Assembly: GCA_020736575.1 (NCBI GenBank)
Contig: JAGPYM010000014.1
Span: forward strand, 248,001-312,000
Source: Thelonectria olida
Lineage: Eukaryota > Ascomycota > Sordariomycetes > Hypocreales > Nectriaceae
Direction: 5' to 3'
Length of the DNA: 64,000 nt
Position numbers and translations under genes: made by a program. Positions 43,102-53,832 of this stretch are shown piece after piece (the stretch's first letter is position 1; the number at the start of each line of letters is the position of its first letter). The notes under the pieces are model-generated. The model worked only from the letters and a program-made list of their open reading frames with translations. It did not search any database and had not been told where the DNA came from.

Positions 43102-44787
43102 ATGGCGGAACAAGTCTCCGCCAAGCCCAATGGGCATAGAAAGATCCTTCTCCTAACCAACATCGAGCACGGCGAGTCGAACGTCTTCTTGGCAACTTTT
43201 CCAGCACTGTTCGAACTTGACCCTGATGTCGAGGTCCACTTTGCTACCTACGGCGGATTTGAACCCTTCGTCGATGCCGTTTGGGAACAGGTGCGCAGCA
43301 AACAACCAGATGCAAAGCCAATCGTCTTCCATGAGATCAAGGGCATCCCAGCTCTCAGGGCGGTGCATGAATGTATGCAGAGACAGAACGTTTCCCACAC
43401 GGAGAACCTCCTGCCCAAGTCATTTACGATGCCACCAGGCCTCGTGAACACGTCAAAGGCCATCGACGACACACGGCGGATCTTTGTCCCCTACACGGGC
43501 CCTCAAATGACGGAGATCTTCTCGTCCATTGTTGACATCATCAAAACGGTTAATGCCGATCTTGTCGTGGTCAACGGTCTCCTGACCCCTGGGCTGACGG
43601 CCCTCTACCACCTGGGAGTACGATTCGCCTGCCTGAGCCCGAACTCCATCAAAGACTGCTCAGCGCCGCTGCAACCACATGCGGCTGTTCTCTGGAAATA
43701 TCCTGCGTAAGTCTCCCTTCAGAATGATGCAAGCCCCGTTCTCGATTAACCAAGAAAGGCTGTTCTCTGCCTTTTCGTATCCAGTGCCATGGCACCTCAT
43801 CCCATTAAACATTTACTTTTGCATATACGGCGCGATTACCTTCGCCAGAGATAAAGAACGACGCGCAGTTATGAAATATCTCCAGGCGGAAACAGGCGCA
43901 CAGCTCAGGACTCCCATTGATCTACTTCGCAACCGTCCCCCGTCGCTCAAAATCCTCGTCGGTACGCTCCCAGAACTTGACTTCCCTGTCATTGTTCCGG
44001 ACCATGTTTTGCCATGCGGCCCAATCATTCGTCAAGCTCCTCCACTGTCAGAGTCAGATCCGGCATTACAAACTTGGCTTGCCAAAGGACCAACTATCTA
44101 CATCAACTTAGGTTCAATGTGTCGACTTCTTGAAGACGACGCAGTTGAGCTTGCCTCTGCTGTCCAGGTGGTAATGAAGAAGGTTAACGAACAGCCAGGT
44201 ACCTCTCCGCTCCAAGTGTTGTGGAAGCTGAAAAAGGCTGGAGAGTATAGCGCCTCAGAAGCTGGTAGCAAACTGCACAATGTCTTGGGGAAGGAGATGG
44301 AAGCCGATTTAGTGCGCATTTCGGATTGGATTCAGGCTGAACCTATCTCAATCCTCCGATCTGGACACGTCGTGTGCTCGATACATCACGGAGGGGCCAA
44401 TTCGTTTAGCGAAGCTATCAGGCAAGTCCCTTCACGCTCTTCTCAATCATATCCTCAGAGTTTCGGGGCATTGACTAACCATTTCAAAGTGCTGGCGTTC
44501 CCCAGGTAGTACTGCCCCAGTGGACTGACTGCTATGACTACGCGCAGCGAGTCGAGATGCTCGGCGTTGGTCGATGGGGCAGTAGAGACACGAAGCCAAA
44601 GTGGACAAGCCAGGGTCTTGCGCGCAAGCTTTCGGATGTGCTGCAAGGCGAGACGTCGGAGGCAATGAAGAAACGTGCAGTAGAGTTGGCAGGTGTTTGT
44701 AAAGAGAAAGGCAATGGGGCAGTACATGCGGCCAAAATTATTTTGGCAGAATGTCATGAGAACTGGGTCAAGGCTGAGGGAAAATAA
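43102..44787 (+). CDS. UDP-glycosyltransferase (GT1 family), 3 exons, 521 aa
   Basis: Exons 43102-43706, 43759-44421, 44490-44787. A GT1 enzyme that would transfer a sugar from a UDP-sugar to a small acceptor, most likely the polyketide of this cluster. N-terminal acceptor domain: ILLLTNIEHGESNVF carries the His expected as catalytic base near the start. C-terminal donor domain: TIYINLGSMCRL, ISDWIQAEPISIL (the WxxQ-like entry of the PSPG region) and [32 protein letters not shown], which is the UGT signature. The signature is split by an intron with a GC donor (ATCAG-GCAAGT ... TTCAAAG); splicing it restores Ser-Ala-Gly-Val-Pro. A hydrophobic stretch after exon 1 (VPWHLIPLNIYFCIYGAI) could contact membrane. 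Donor sugar unknown. Confidence 0.9.
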
Positions 44788-45947
44788 GGAATGGAACTAG
44801 TAACTCACCAGTTTGAATGCACGTTTGGAAGAATCATTAGTAATGTTTACATAATGCACAGGCGCATGGCCAGATAATCAACTCATACTCCAGAGCCGCA
44901 TTAATAGCCAGGCAAGACTTTCTCGCGTGTGTTTCTGCGCTTAAGAGGGACTGCTCAAGGGCACCACAAGCACTTCATTTCACTTCAGAGAGCCTTGGTA
45001 ACGTTTTTTGCTACATGGTCCAGTATCTTTCGATTCAGATCTACTTGTATGGCCGTTGCTGATCTCCAGTCTCTTGGTAACAACTGCCCTGCCCGAGAGG
45101 TCACTCTCAGGATCGCATGTAGCGTATTCTTATCCCTGCCCAGTCAACCTATTTAGCAGCGTGTTTAGGGAGAATTATTGCAAGTCGCCCAAAGACAGCG
45201 CCCTGTCGGGCTGGCGCTTCACCTCCAGCTTGCCCACGATACTGCCTGATTATGTGCCATTTAGCTTTGAAATCAAGCGATGAAGCCTGCCGATCGCGAC
45301 ACAGTGGTGATAGATTTGCACTCCTTTAAGCCATGCTCGAATCATGACGCACACTAAAACAAAGCCACAACTGATAGGTCTAGCCTTTCCGTCCTACTGT
45401 CAGGGGCTGCTGCCTGCTTCTGCCCCGGTCCCTAAGCGCCTGGGTGGCAGCCACCAGGCTTGGCCGTCCTATCACTGCCTCAGCTCGTCTTGCCTGCATG
45501 CGGATGCACGCGGCGGCACATTATTGGCAATTGTTTCCCCAGTTCCCCCCCACCGACCTTGAAAAACTGCCAGTCCCGTCGCATTTGCGGCAGAGCAGAG
45601 CCTCAAAGGCCCCGGTTCTGAGCTCAGCTCGGCTCAGCTCTGCGTTCTATCCATCCAACGTTGGGCCTGTGGTGTAGGGTGGGTGATGGGTGAAGCACCA
45701 CGGAATTGACACCAACTTCCAGCTCCATCTATATAGAATATCAGTCTATTAAAATGTACAAGTCTCGCCATTTCTATCAAAATGATTATGCAAGTAACTA
45801 GATGACCGTGAAATTCAGACCCTCATTCTAGTGCGTTTAAATCATGTTCCAGGTATCTATCCGAAAACGCCTTTTACATCTTTTCGCCCTGATCGCCTAA
45901 CACCATGCGCCCTAAGACTTCTCAACACCAAACAATACTACCTCAAA
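44788..45947. other. Intergenic region, no convincing gene
   Basis: About 1.2 kb between the ends of two convergent genes (glycosyltransferase and RBR ligase). Short frames only, with no motif recognised. Confidence 0.5.
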
Positions 45948-47254
45948 TCAAGCCTTGATGTTATCCGAGTGCCACGGACATGTAGCCCTATGGAACTTAT
46001 TGCCCTTCTTGAAGATGGTCTTCATGTTGCTGAGGCAATCCCAACAAAACTCGTGGTGGCATTCGCTACCTGCGCGGACATTAGCGACTGGGGACTCTAC
46101 TCTGCGCGTCGCATCGCGAGCCGACGCCCTATCCACTGCAATCGTAGCTATGACTGCCGTTCCACCGGGCCTTGCACGCCCAGCAGAACTCATGGCGGCA
46201 CTGAGAACCTGTATTCTCTTAATTGATGCCGGGGGCGTTGGGGTCGGGGGAGTGCGCGGGTGTGAAAGAATGAGGGATCGAGGTTTGCTTACAAGTCATG
46301 TGTTGACAGCCTTCGTTTTTCTGGATCGGTCGTCGACAGCCGGGACACGGCTTTGAGATTTGTCCGATAATGGCCAAGCTGGCCTTCTCCTGTTCCTTCT
46401 TGAGCGCCGCGGCTCGCTGCTTGGCCTGTCTCTCCTCCTGTCGCTGCGCGTCTCGGCGTTGGCGTTCTCTCCGCTCATTTTCCCTCCTCTCGTCTTCGCG
46501 CCGTTCGTTTTCTCTCCTCTCGCGTTCGCGCTGTTCTCTCTCGCGACCTAGCCTCGCGTTTTCTTGCATATCGCGCTCAGTCTGTCGGGCTTGCTCCTCA
46601 GCGCGCTCGGCCTGGTCCAGCTCTTGCGCTAGCCGAAGGTCTTCCTCTTCCTGTAGTTCTTTCAAGCGCTGGGCCTCCTCATTGTCGACTTCGAGCCGTG
46701 ACTTGAAGTTTACGGGATCTTGAAGATACTGGTCGTACTCTGCGCAGGTCAGGTCGTCATGCCATTTGACATGATGGTTGAAACAGGAGCGGGCGTTGCA
46801 GTTGCCGCAGATGACTATGGGCTGCGCACTTCCCGAATCGTGACACTGCGCGTAGCCGCAGCCGGCTGTGCATTCGAAGAGATCCGGTGCGTCGTTGATG
46901 ACGCCTTGTACCGATAAACGTTCATACCTAAACCCACCGATTAGCTCTGCATTCATCCTGGTGTGTCGATCCATCGACGAACCGCGCAAACGTCTCGGGA
47001 TCCGCAAGACGCTCGACGTCTTGATATTCCATGGCCGCGTTGCACTCGGGGCAGTGAATGTCGTTCCAACGGCGAGAGTCCATGTTGCTCTTGATTTGCT
47101 GTCGGATGCAGCCTAGACATGTCTGCGGAGGGTGATTGCACGCCGTAGTCACAGAAAAGATTGGGTAATCAGACTCCATCTCGGTACAAATGACACATTC
47201 CTGCATCGTATTTGTTGTAAAGATCGCCCGTGATGCCTTTGGAGCGAGATACAT
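45948..47254 (-). CDS. RBR-type E3 ubiquitin ligase (RING1-IBR-RING2), 3 exons, 342 aa
   Basis: Exons 46983-47254, 46293-46927, 45948-46069. RING1 (CVICTEM ... CNHPPQTCLGCI ... HCPECNAAM, about residues 20-76), IBR (FECTAGCGYAQC ... ICGNCNARSCFNHH ... C, about 109-152), then RING2 ([30 protein letters not shown], about 285-315). Cys298 in NEGC sits where RBR ligases carry the ubiquitin-thioester cysteine. The 55-nt first intron joins FAR to YERLSVQ, matching the family's FARYDEL pattern. Unusual is a roughly 100-residue, extremely Arg/Glu-rich coiled coil (about 165-275) between IBR and RING2. It sits inside the putative biosynthetic cluster but has no evident role there. The 223-nt last intron is the longest in the model. 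Confidence 0.88.
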
Positions 47255-47283
47255 GTTATGTCTTGGCCGTTGTTGGACTGGGT

Positions 47284-47794
47284 CTATGGGTGGTATTGGT
47301 TGCTGAACCGGATCTCTGAGCTGTCTAAGAGTTCAATGAGTCGCTGAACGGCCGTCGAAGGTAGATTGGGACGCACGCACAATGGAGGAGGTGGAAAGGG
47401 CGGGAGGGATTCAATCGGCAAGCTAAAGACATCGTGACTTGCTCTTCGCCGTCTAGCAGTTCAATTAGCCACTGAGTAAAACGCCAATTCATACCTATCA
47501 GGACGTACACTGGAGGAGGTGGTGGTGGAGGTTCGTGCCATCTAAGAGTTCAATTAGAGATTGAGCAGCACGTCGAGGATGCATCGGAACCCACGTGAGA
47601 GCAAGTGGAAGGTCTTCATTTGACAAGTCGAGCATGTCGCCGCTTTCAATCGCCCTCCCTCCAAACTGATACGGGAAATCCGCGACTGACTGCGTGGGCG
47701 CCAGCCCATGGTTCGGTCCAACTCCAAAAGGAGGTTGTCGGGACTTGGATGGGAACCAATTGCGGATGCGACGTCCGAGATTTGAGATTCCCAT
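47284..47794 (-). CDS. Small hypothetical protein with duplicated introns (tentative)
   Basis: Tentative minus-strand gene from ATG 47794 (MGISNLGRR.., with acidic LSNEDLPLAL) through short exons containing a run of seven prolines (WHEPPPPPPP) to a stop at 47284. Three introns end in nearly the same sequence, with a branch-to-acceptor tract close to CTAATTGAACTCTTAG, and the exons before two of them end in the same CCACCTCCTCC. This shows that an exon-intron unit was duplicated. The frame can be joined through all exons using one of two possible donors. No domain recognised. It starts just behind the RBR gene, on the same strand. Confidence 0.35.
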
Positions 47795-49524
47795 GGCGGA
47801 TAATGGAGCACCAAATGTGCGGAAGACGTGGAAGAGACAATTGTGTAACGTTGACGGGAACAATTCTCACGAAACCACGCCTTCAACGCGACATCCGCCG
47901 GCTCTTGTCCAACTCTTGTTCGACCGTGTTTGCGCCGCTGTTTGTCGTGGAGGGGAACGTGGGAGGAGGAGGTACGCAAAGCGGGGGGAGTAAGTGGGCG
48001 TAACGGGAGGCAGGGTGTAGGTATTTGGTTATCAATGTCGGAGGGCGTATCACTATTATCAGCTGGCTTTCGTGTACTTCGGGGTCGAGCGAGAGGAGGA
48101 GTTGGAATGGTGGGTGTTACAACATGAGGGCAGCCCTTCGTGACGAACTGGACAGCCGGGGAACCATGATTATTATAGACAAAGACGAGAAAGGCGCGAA
48201 AACTGTGCCTCGTCGCCTTGAAGCGACCCAAAAAGCCTCGAAGAGTGACTTGGGGTTCCCAAAACGCCTGGCCTGCTGCAGGCCGAATCGAAATAGTTAG
48301 CATCTGCACATTTGTGACTCCACAGGCCCGGGTCAAATCAATAGACAATGGCTGGAGTAACTCAGCCGCCGCCCTTCAGTACGAATAGAGCTAGCAGCTG
48401 CTGTCGCTTAACTGTGTCGGCGGTTCGGAGACAAACTGTCAGGGGTGGGAGATGGCTACTGACAGAAGCATCAACGAACAGGAGAATGACCCGGAGGTTG
48501 TTGAATTACAGTAACTATTCCCTGTCACACAGCATCGGCCCCACGGCCTCGACTACAGCTTCTAGCGACTTTATCGGTGCTGTCGGGTGGTTGCTGAAGA
48601 TTGCAGTCCCCCCTGTTTGGAGCCATGAGGCCCGGCTTGTTTAGCAAGACACAGCCACAATTCCCCCCAAAGTTACTGATATAGAGCCATTGCCCGGGTA
48701 CAATTTTCTAGATGCACAAATATTATGATTACTCCAGCATTGTGAGTGCCTCACCGAGAGATATCCTTTTGACCCCATCTTGTTTTAGAGTGACACCATG
48801 TCGGCCTGATCCTCATTCCCGGGCTCAATTGCCTTGCCCGCTATGACGTGTCTTAAACATGTATGTAGCCTAGAGCAAACGAACGGTAAACGGTGCTCAT
48901 AATGGCATCCGAAAATGAAAGGCCTGGCTTGAGACAGAGCATTGTGAAAATGGCCCAAGCACGATCTCGCCTTCCAAAAACACATGCTTATCTCATCAAC
49001 CACGAACTCCAGGTTTATCGAAATACAGTAGAGCCCCTTCTCGAAGGCGCCGAGTCCTCTTATTAGTTCCTCGAGTGGCAACGATTTCTCGATTTTATAA
49101 TGCGCATGATTCAACAAATGAATGGTTGTGCATATTGTGAGCGGTAGAGGATATTTCTAATGAGCTACCCCTTTCCAGCCGCAAGGTGGAATAGGTAAAC
49201 GGCTGTCCCTGGGGCGTTTGGTTGGCCTCGTTGGTGAGGGCGGACATGAAATTCAGGCGCAGGACGGCGAAATGTCTACTCGACTTAAGGGCGCTTCCGT
49301 CGAGTTGATTGCTGCGAACGGACTGAGAAATCAAAATCGCAATGGATTTGTTCTTGAGGGAGAAATAGGCGAGGTTGATATAAGTACCTGTATCCATCTC
49401 AGCCCCGGAGCACCGGGAGCTTGTCCCCGGAGCTGAGGTTTCAACTCCAATATTGCGGGGCTCTCAACTCCGACGTCGTATCGTCATAGTTCTCCAAACT
49501 CACACTCTCAATTTCCCATCCAAC
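47795..49524. other. Intergenic region, no convincing gene
   Basis: A minus-strand frame of 264 codons (47554-48348) overlaps the tentative gene above in a different frame; it shows no domain. The rest is short frames only. It should include the promoter of the Zn2Cys6 regulator. Confidence 0.4.
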
Positions 49525-50850
49525 ATGGTGATGAAAGCAGGAAGATACGCCACATCTCGCCAAAAGAATTGCCAGCGTTGCTCGGCCGCCAAAGCAAAAT
49601 GCGATCGAAGAGTTGGAGGCTGCGCGAGATGTGCGACACGAAGCCTTCCTTGCGTCTACCCATCCCAAGTCTCGACGCCGCAAGGGAACGGCGACACTGG
49701 CGAAGAAGCATTCGCAAGTCCCCTTTCCGCGACCAGTACCACCGAGCACTTACCGCTGAATCCCTATATTGGGTCGCCTGCCGGAATAGCCATTCACGAT
49801 GGGGCTGTTCAAACCCTACAGCTCACGCCTGGTGAGACGGCAACAGTCACCTCCCCAGTGACTTCCACAACGGGTTCGAGTTCATTTAATTCATATCCGA
49901 CCTTAACAACCTCTCAATTGTTGTCGATCGAGTCAGAGACCCTCGACTTTTCAAATCTGGGGCTCTTCTGTCCGATCCAAGCCGACGACATAAAAACCAG
50001 ATGGCTCAATTCCTATGTTCCCGACCCTACACAAAAGATCAAAGCTTATCCCATCGGCGTGAGAGTGTTTATCCATCGAATCCTCAAGTCTTATGCAGCA
50101 ACAGCGGTTAGAGGCCAAGGACTACCACCGTTTGTGCATCCTTCACAATTGGGAGAAACAGCATCAAGGGCGCCACTCTCAACTTGCTTAAGCCTGGTCC
50201 GAATCTGCGAAAAGCCATTGTCTGGTAGTGAAGGTGTTGCCACAGATGTACTGGAAAGAGAGATGAACAATGTCTACGAGCATCATGGGACCTACGACGA
50301 CATGACTCTACTTGCGGCATTCCAGGCATATCTAATCTACTCTATGGTTTTGCACTTCAGGCTTAGTCAAGGCCCCAATTCGTTCCTCCGACAAGCAATG
50401 ATGAACCTTCAAGACCTTGCATCTTTGAGCAGCAAGCGAGGACTCGTGTGTGAAGCAGAACGTCGTCGCGAGCGTCCACGTTTGGAGGCGTGGGTTGCTG
50501 CCGAGGCGAAGCGGCGAACGCTCTACACCATGTACCTCTTTGACAGCCTTCTGTTGGCCGAAGACGGTCTTCCGACTTTTCTTGGCACTGAGCTATATGG
50601 TCTTCCCGCCCCAGCAAACAAAGCCCTGTGGAATGCAAAACACCGACGCGGTTGGGAAACAACGTATAACATCTATCTAACAGACTGGCCTGAGGATGAT
50701 TTCCGCATCGATGAACTTTGGCCTGTCCCTGAGGACCTTGCCGAGGTTGGTCTCGTCGAAAGGAACAAGAGAGTGGATCGATGGATAGAAAAGGTGGACG
50801 AGTTTGGGACGATGATGTACGCGGTTACGAGTTGCACTCACGGGGGGTGA
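49525..50850 (+). CDS. Zn2Cys6 transcription factor, putative cluster regulator, 441 aa
   Basis: Single-exon nuclear regulator. Zinc cluster at the N-terminus, CQRCSAAKAKCDRRVGGCARCATRSLPC, spaced C-x2-C-x6-C-x6-C-x2-C-x6-C. A Ser/Thr/Pro-rich linker follows, then a helical region (YPIGVRVFIHRILKSY, RRTLYTMYLFDSLLL) and a conserved C-terminal WPEDDFRIDELWPVP / FGTMMYAVTSCTHGG block typical of a group of ascomycete zinc-cluster proteins. I chose ATG 49525, in good context, over an in-frame upstream ATG at 49453 because the zinc cluster then lies about 15 residues in. Position between the glycosyltransferase and the MFS exporter suggests it controls the polyketide cluster; that is inference. 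Confidence 0.9.
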   Translation: MVMKAGRYATSRQKNCQRCSAAKAKCDRRVGGCARCATRSLPCVYPSQVSTPQGNGDTGEEAFASPLSATSTTEHLPLNPYIGSPAGIAIHDGAVQTLQLTPGETATVTSPVTSTTGSSSFNSYPTLTTSQLLSIESETLDFSNLGLFCPIQADDIKTRWLNSYVPDPTQKIKAYPIGVRVFIHRILKSYAATAVRGQGLPPFVHPSQLGETASRAPLSTCLSLVRICEKPLSGSEGVATDVLEREMNNVYEHHGTYDDMTLLAAFQAYLIYSMVLHFRLSQGPNSFLRQAMMNLQDLASLSSKRGLVCEAERRRERPRLEAWVAAEAKRRTLYTMYLFDSLLLAEDGLPTFLGTELYGLPAPANKALWNAKHRRGWETTYNIYLTDWPEDDFRIDELWPVPEDLAEVGLVERNKRVDRWIEKVDEFGTMMYAVTSCTHGG

Positions 50851-51122
50851 GCTAATATGATTACCCCGGGTTCTGTATTAAATACTATGCTCCATTAATG
50901 TGTTCTTCTGTTTATAATACACTCAAAAGACTTCCCCAGTGCACAATCTCCAGAAGACCTGTGGTCCTGAATGTCCTGTTGACTCCTCAAGGAGAGACTG
51001 CTGCCATCCCGACCCAGCTATTTGATGAACCGATCTTGTACCTTTGTACTCTGTTAATCCACGCAATGAGGCCATACGTATCGTAGTATTCGCCTGCTTT
51101 TGTTTTGGCTTCAAGCCTTCCC

Positions 51123-52714
51123 TCATACACGCTGCCTCTCCCTTTCCTCCTCTCCCCTCCATCTTCCAGCAAACCTCCATTGAACAACCAAGGCTAAAAT
51201 GGTGGTGCCTTGGACAACGGCACAAACCGTAAATGCTGGCCCAATACCAATTCCATTCACCATGGGCATGACAAAACTTGTTCCGCCAGCCGCGAATAAG
51301 CACCTGGCAAGATTGAGACTCGCACTCGCAGCAGCGCTTTGGTCAGAGTACAGGTCGACAAGGTAAGTCATGATGGTCGATTGCATCGAGACCGCGGTCC
51401 AGCCGGTGATGAAGGTAGATACGATGGGGACTGCGATATGGACATGACCAGAGTATTGGATTGTCCAGCCGAAGAGGAGAATCGACAAACATTGAACGAG
51501 CGAGAACAAGGGGACAAGCCGAAGGCGCGCTTTCTCAAGAGGAAAGCTTTCCGGCTGTGCGATGGAACCTACCGCGTCACTGCGTCTTTCGATGTCGTCC
51601 TGCGCTACTCGAGCTTCGTGAGCCGCCTTGACACGACGATAATCCATGTCGAGAAGTTTGCCCGTGATGAGTGTTCCCACCATGGAGCCCACTCCGTTTG
51701 CGATGAAAGTCAAGCCAATCTCGGTTTCATCCAGGCCATATCGGTCCTTGAACAGAGAGGACATGGCCGTGATGCTCATTTGCCAGACGGCGTAGTAAGT
51801 GGCAAGGAAAAGGATGATGGGCGCCGCCGACTTTTGAAAGAGGATTCGGAAGGGCCCAGCAACGTCAATGTGCTTTCTTGCCCTGGGCTTTTGGGGAGCC
51901 ACGTCTGATTCAGGATGGTATTCCAGCTTGGTACGTTTTTGGTACAGCGACAGAGGAAATCTCGCAATCCAACTTGACGGCGCGTGAGCTCCATTTGCGA
52001 CAATGGACCTGAGGGTTTCCGGCAGAAGGACGATCAAAACAACCAAGAATACACCGCTATAAATAGCTAGGAACCAGAAGATGGGCCTCCATCCTAAAGA
52101 TCCAGCCAGAGCGCCGCCTATGACCGGGCCAACAGCGACAGGAACGAGCAACCCTGCCTGGAATATTCCCATGAATCCTCCGCGCTCAGCACGTGTAGTA
52201 ATGTCGCCGATGACACCGGAGCCAATGGCAATGGTGCTCGCGCTACCGGTGCTCTGCAAGCATCTGAGAACGAGTAACGTGGCATAGTTTTGCGTGTTGG
52301 CTAGGCCAAAGCAAGCCCCAAGAAAGACCAGAAAAGTGCAGCAGTAGGCGACCCGGCGTCCTTTTACATCCGACACGGGGCCCCAGAGGCTGGGAGCAAG
52401 ACCTTGGAAGATAAGATACGATGTAACGGTGAGGTTGACGAGTTCCACGGAAACGTCCAGATCGTGGGCGATGGTTGGGAGGGCAGGGAAGTAGATGTTG
52501 GAAGCGAAGCCCGAGACTTGACAGAATGTTAGTCGGAGAAGCGTACTGCAAGACTGGGAATGGCAAACGTACAAGTGGCTGCAGTCGATACAATGAGGAT
52601 AATTAGAGCTTTTTGTCGCCTGTCGAAAATGCTGTAGGGAGCTTCCGGTGGCTCTTGGGAGGGTGGCGCGGGGGAAGATGACAGTGGAGTCGAGTGTTGC
52701 TCTCTAGATGACAT
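51123..52714 (-). CDS. MFS drug:H+ antiporter (DHA1-like), 2 exons, 511 aa
   Basis: Exons 52573-52714 and 51123-52516, joined at THR-PHE-SER within TM1 by a 56-nt intron. Twelve predicted membrane segments. Motifs: NIYFPALPTIAHDL after TM1, WGPVSDVKGRR (motif A), LRCLQSTGSASTIAIGSGVIGDI (TM4 region) and GPVIGGALAG (motif C, the antiporter signature in TM5). The overall pattern resembles fungal Qdr-type multidrug antiporters. The likely role is export of the cluster product or self-protection. It is convergent with the regulator gene, stop to stop 272 bases apart. The long central loop (about 225-285) is basic and cytosolic. Confidence 0.92.
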
Positions 52715-53034
52715 GATTGTTTGTATTGTGCTGAGTCTGCAGAGCTTCCAAGAATGGCCTGGGTTTGAAAGGACATTGAATTGAAATAGGATAAATAGGA
52801 TAACTGTCGGGCACTAACGCAGGGAATTCAGGGGGGCGATCGGACTTGAGAACCTCAGCTCCGAGTCCGTGGCAAGAGGCTCCGGAGTTGAGACCCAGCA
52901 ACAATTACGTGGCAACGTTAACATTGAAAGATGGAATGTTAGCATACATAACGAAACAGACCAAGAGAGGCTCAATTTTCTCTATCGTTTGTTCGCGATG
53001 CTGCTCCACTTGTCTCCGCTTGTCTCTCCTTTAT
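52715..53034. other. Intergenic region
   Basis: Short region between the 5' end of the MFS gene and the 3' end of the DUF3632 gene; it should contain the MFS promoter. Nothing else seen. Confidence 0.5.
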
Positions 53035-53832
53035 TCACTTTCCGCCTTTCATTGCCACCTTTGCTTCCTCGACCGCCAGAATAGTTTCCTCACACTCCGA
53101 TTGTATGTCACCCAGTCTCTTTTCCCAAAACGACCACCGCTCCAATGTCATAGCAGAACCACCCTCCCAAAGATCCCTCTTTCGCTTCAACGCCCAGCTC
53201 TCCTCCCCCTTGGCAGCACCCATTCTGAAGCGGTCGCCAGCGTGGCGGAACCACTCTGCGGCGGCGGGAATCTGAAAGTCAAGCAGAGCGTCACTCTTCT
53301 CCAGCGCGTCAGCCACAGTCTCGTAGCCCCAATCTATGGGGATGCTGGCTAGGTTCGATGCTACGAGACGAGCTTCGATTTCGGCCTTTCTGACGTGGTA
53401 CTCCCGAAGTCTCTTGCGCTCTTGTGTGTTTGCTTTGGCAGCCTCCGCGCGCCAGTCGCCTGACTGGTAGAGGTCAGCCCAGAGGTGGCCGAATCCAGGT
53501 AGGCCGCGCCAGAGCTTGTCGGGCCGCTGGCTTTCCTCAATGACTGACATGTCGGGTTCTGGGAGATCTTCAATTGCCTGAAGAAGGCCAAGAACACGAG
53601 AGGTGTCCGAAGGCAGCTCGATCAGAGCGTCCATGAGGAAACCCCAGAGACGAGGCAGGTCGTCGTAGGGCGTTTTCGAGTTCAGGATCGGTCGGGTGAT
53701 GGCATGGGCAGCCTCTCCAGCCGAGATCTCTTGGCACAGGTACTTCTTCAAGGCTTGTGCCTCGTCGGGATGGCAGCCGTCGGTGGTATCGCCGTCGGGC
53801 GCAAGCTTCTCGGAGAACCAAGCATCAGACAT
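53035..53832 (-). CDS. DUF3632-family protein, 265 aa
   Basis: A single-exon soluble all-helical protein. The pattern (HPDEAQALKKYL, AAHAITRPI near residue 45, RLWGFLMDALIELP, LLQAIEDLPEPD, then LWRGLPGFGHLWADL) matches the fungal family annotated DUF3632, of unknown function and common in ascomycetes. The length is typical. No signal peptide or membrane span. It lies at the edge of the polyketide cluster, and I see no reason to include it. Confidence 0.8.
   Translation of the reverse strand: MSDAWFSEKLAPDGDTTDGCHPDEAQALKKYLCQEISAGEAAHAITRPILNSKTPYDDLPRLWGFLMDALIELPSDTSRVLGLLQAIEDLPEPDMSVIEESQRPDKLWRGLPGFGHLWADLYQSGDWRAEAAKANTQERKRLREYHVRKAEIEARLVASNLASIPIDWGYETVADALEKSDALLDFQIPAAAEWFRHAGDRFRMGAAKGEESWALKRKRDLWEGGSAMTLERWSFWEKRLGDIQSECEETILAVEEAKVAMKGGK

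Noticed and set aside
45948..47254. RBR E3 ligase as a member of the polyketide cluster
   Set aside because: The family works in protein ubiquitination and has no known part in polyketide pathways; location alone is weak evidence.
47554..48348. A 264-codon minus-strand frame beside the RBR gene
   Set aside because: No domain and low-complexity composition, and it overlaps in another frame a better-supported short multi-exon gene.
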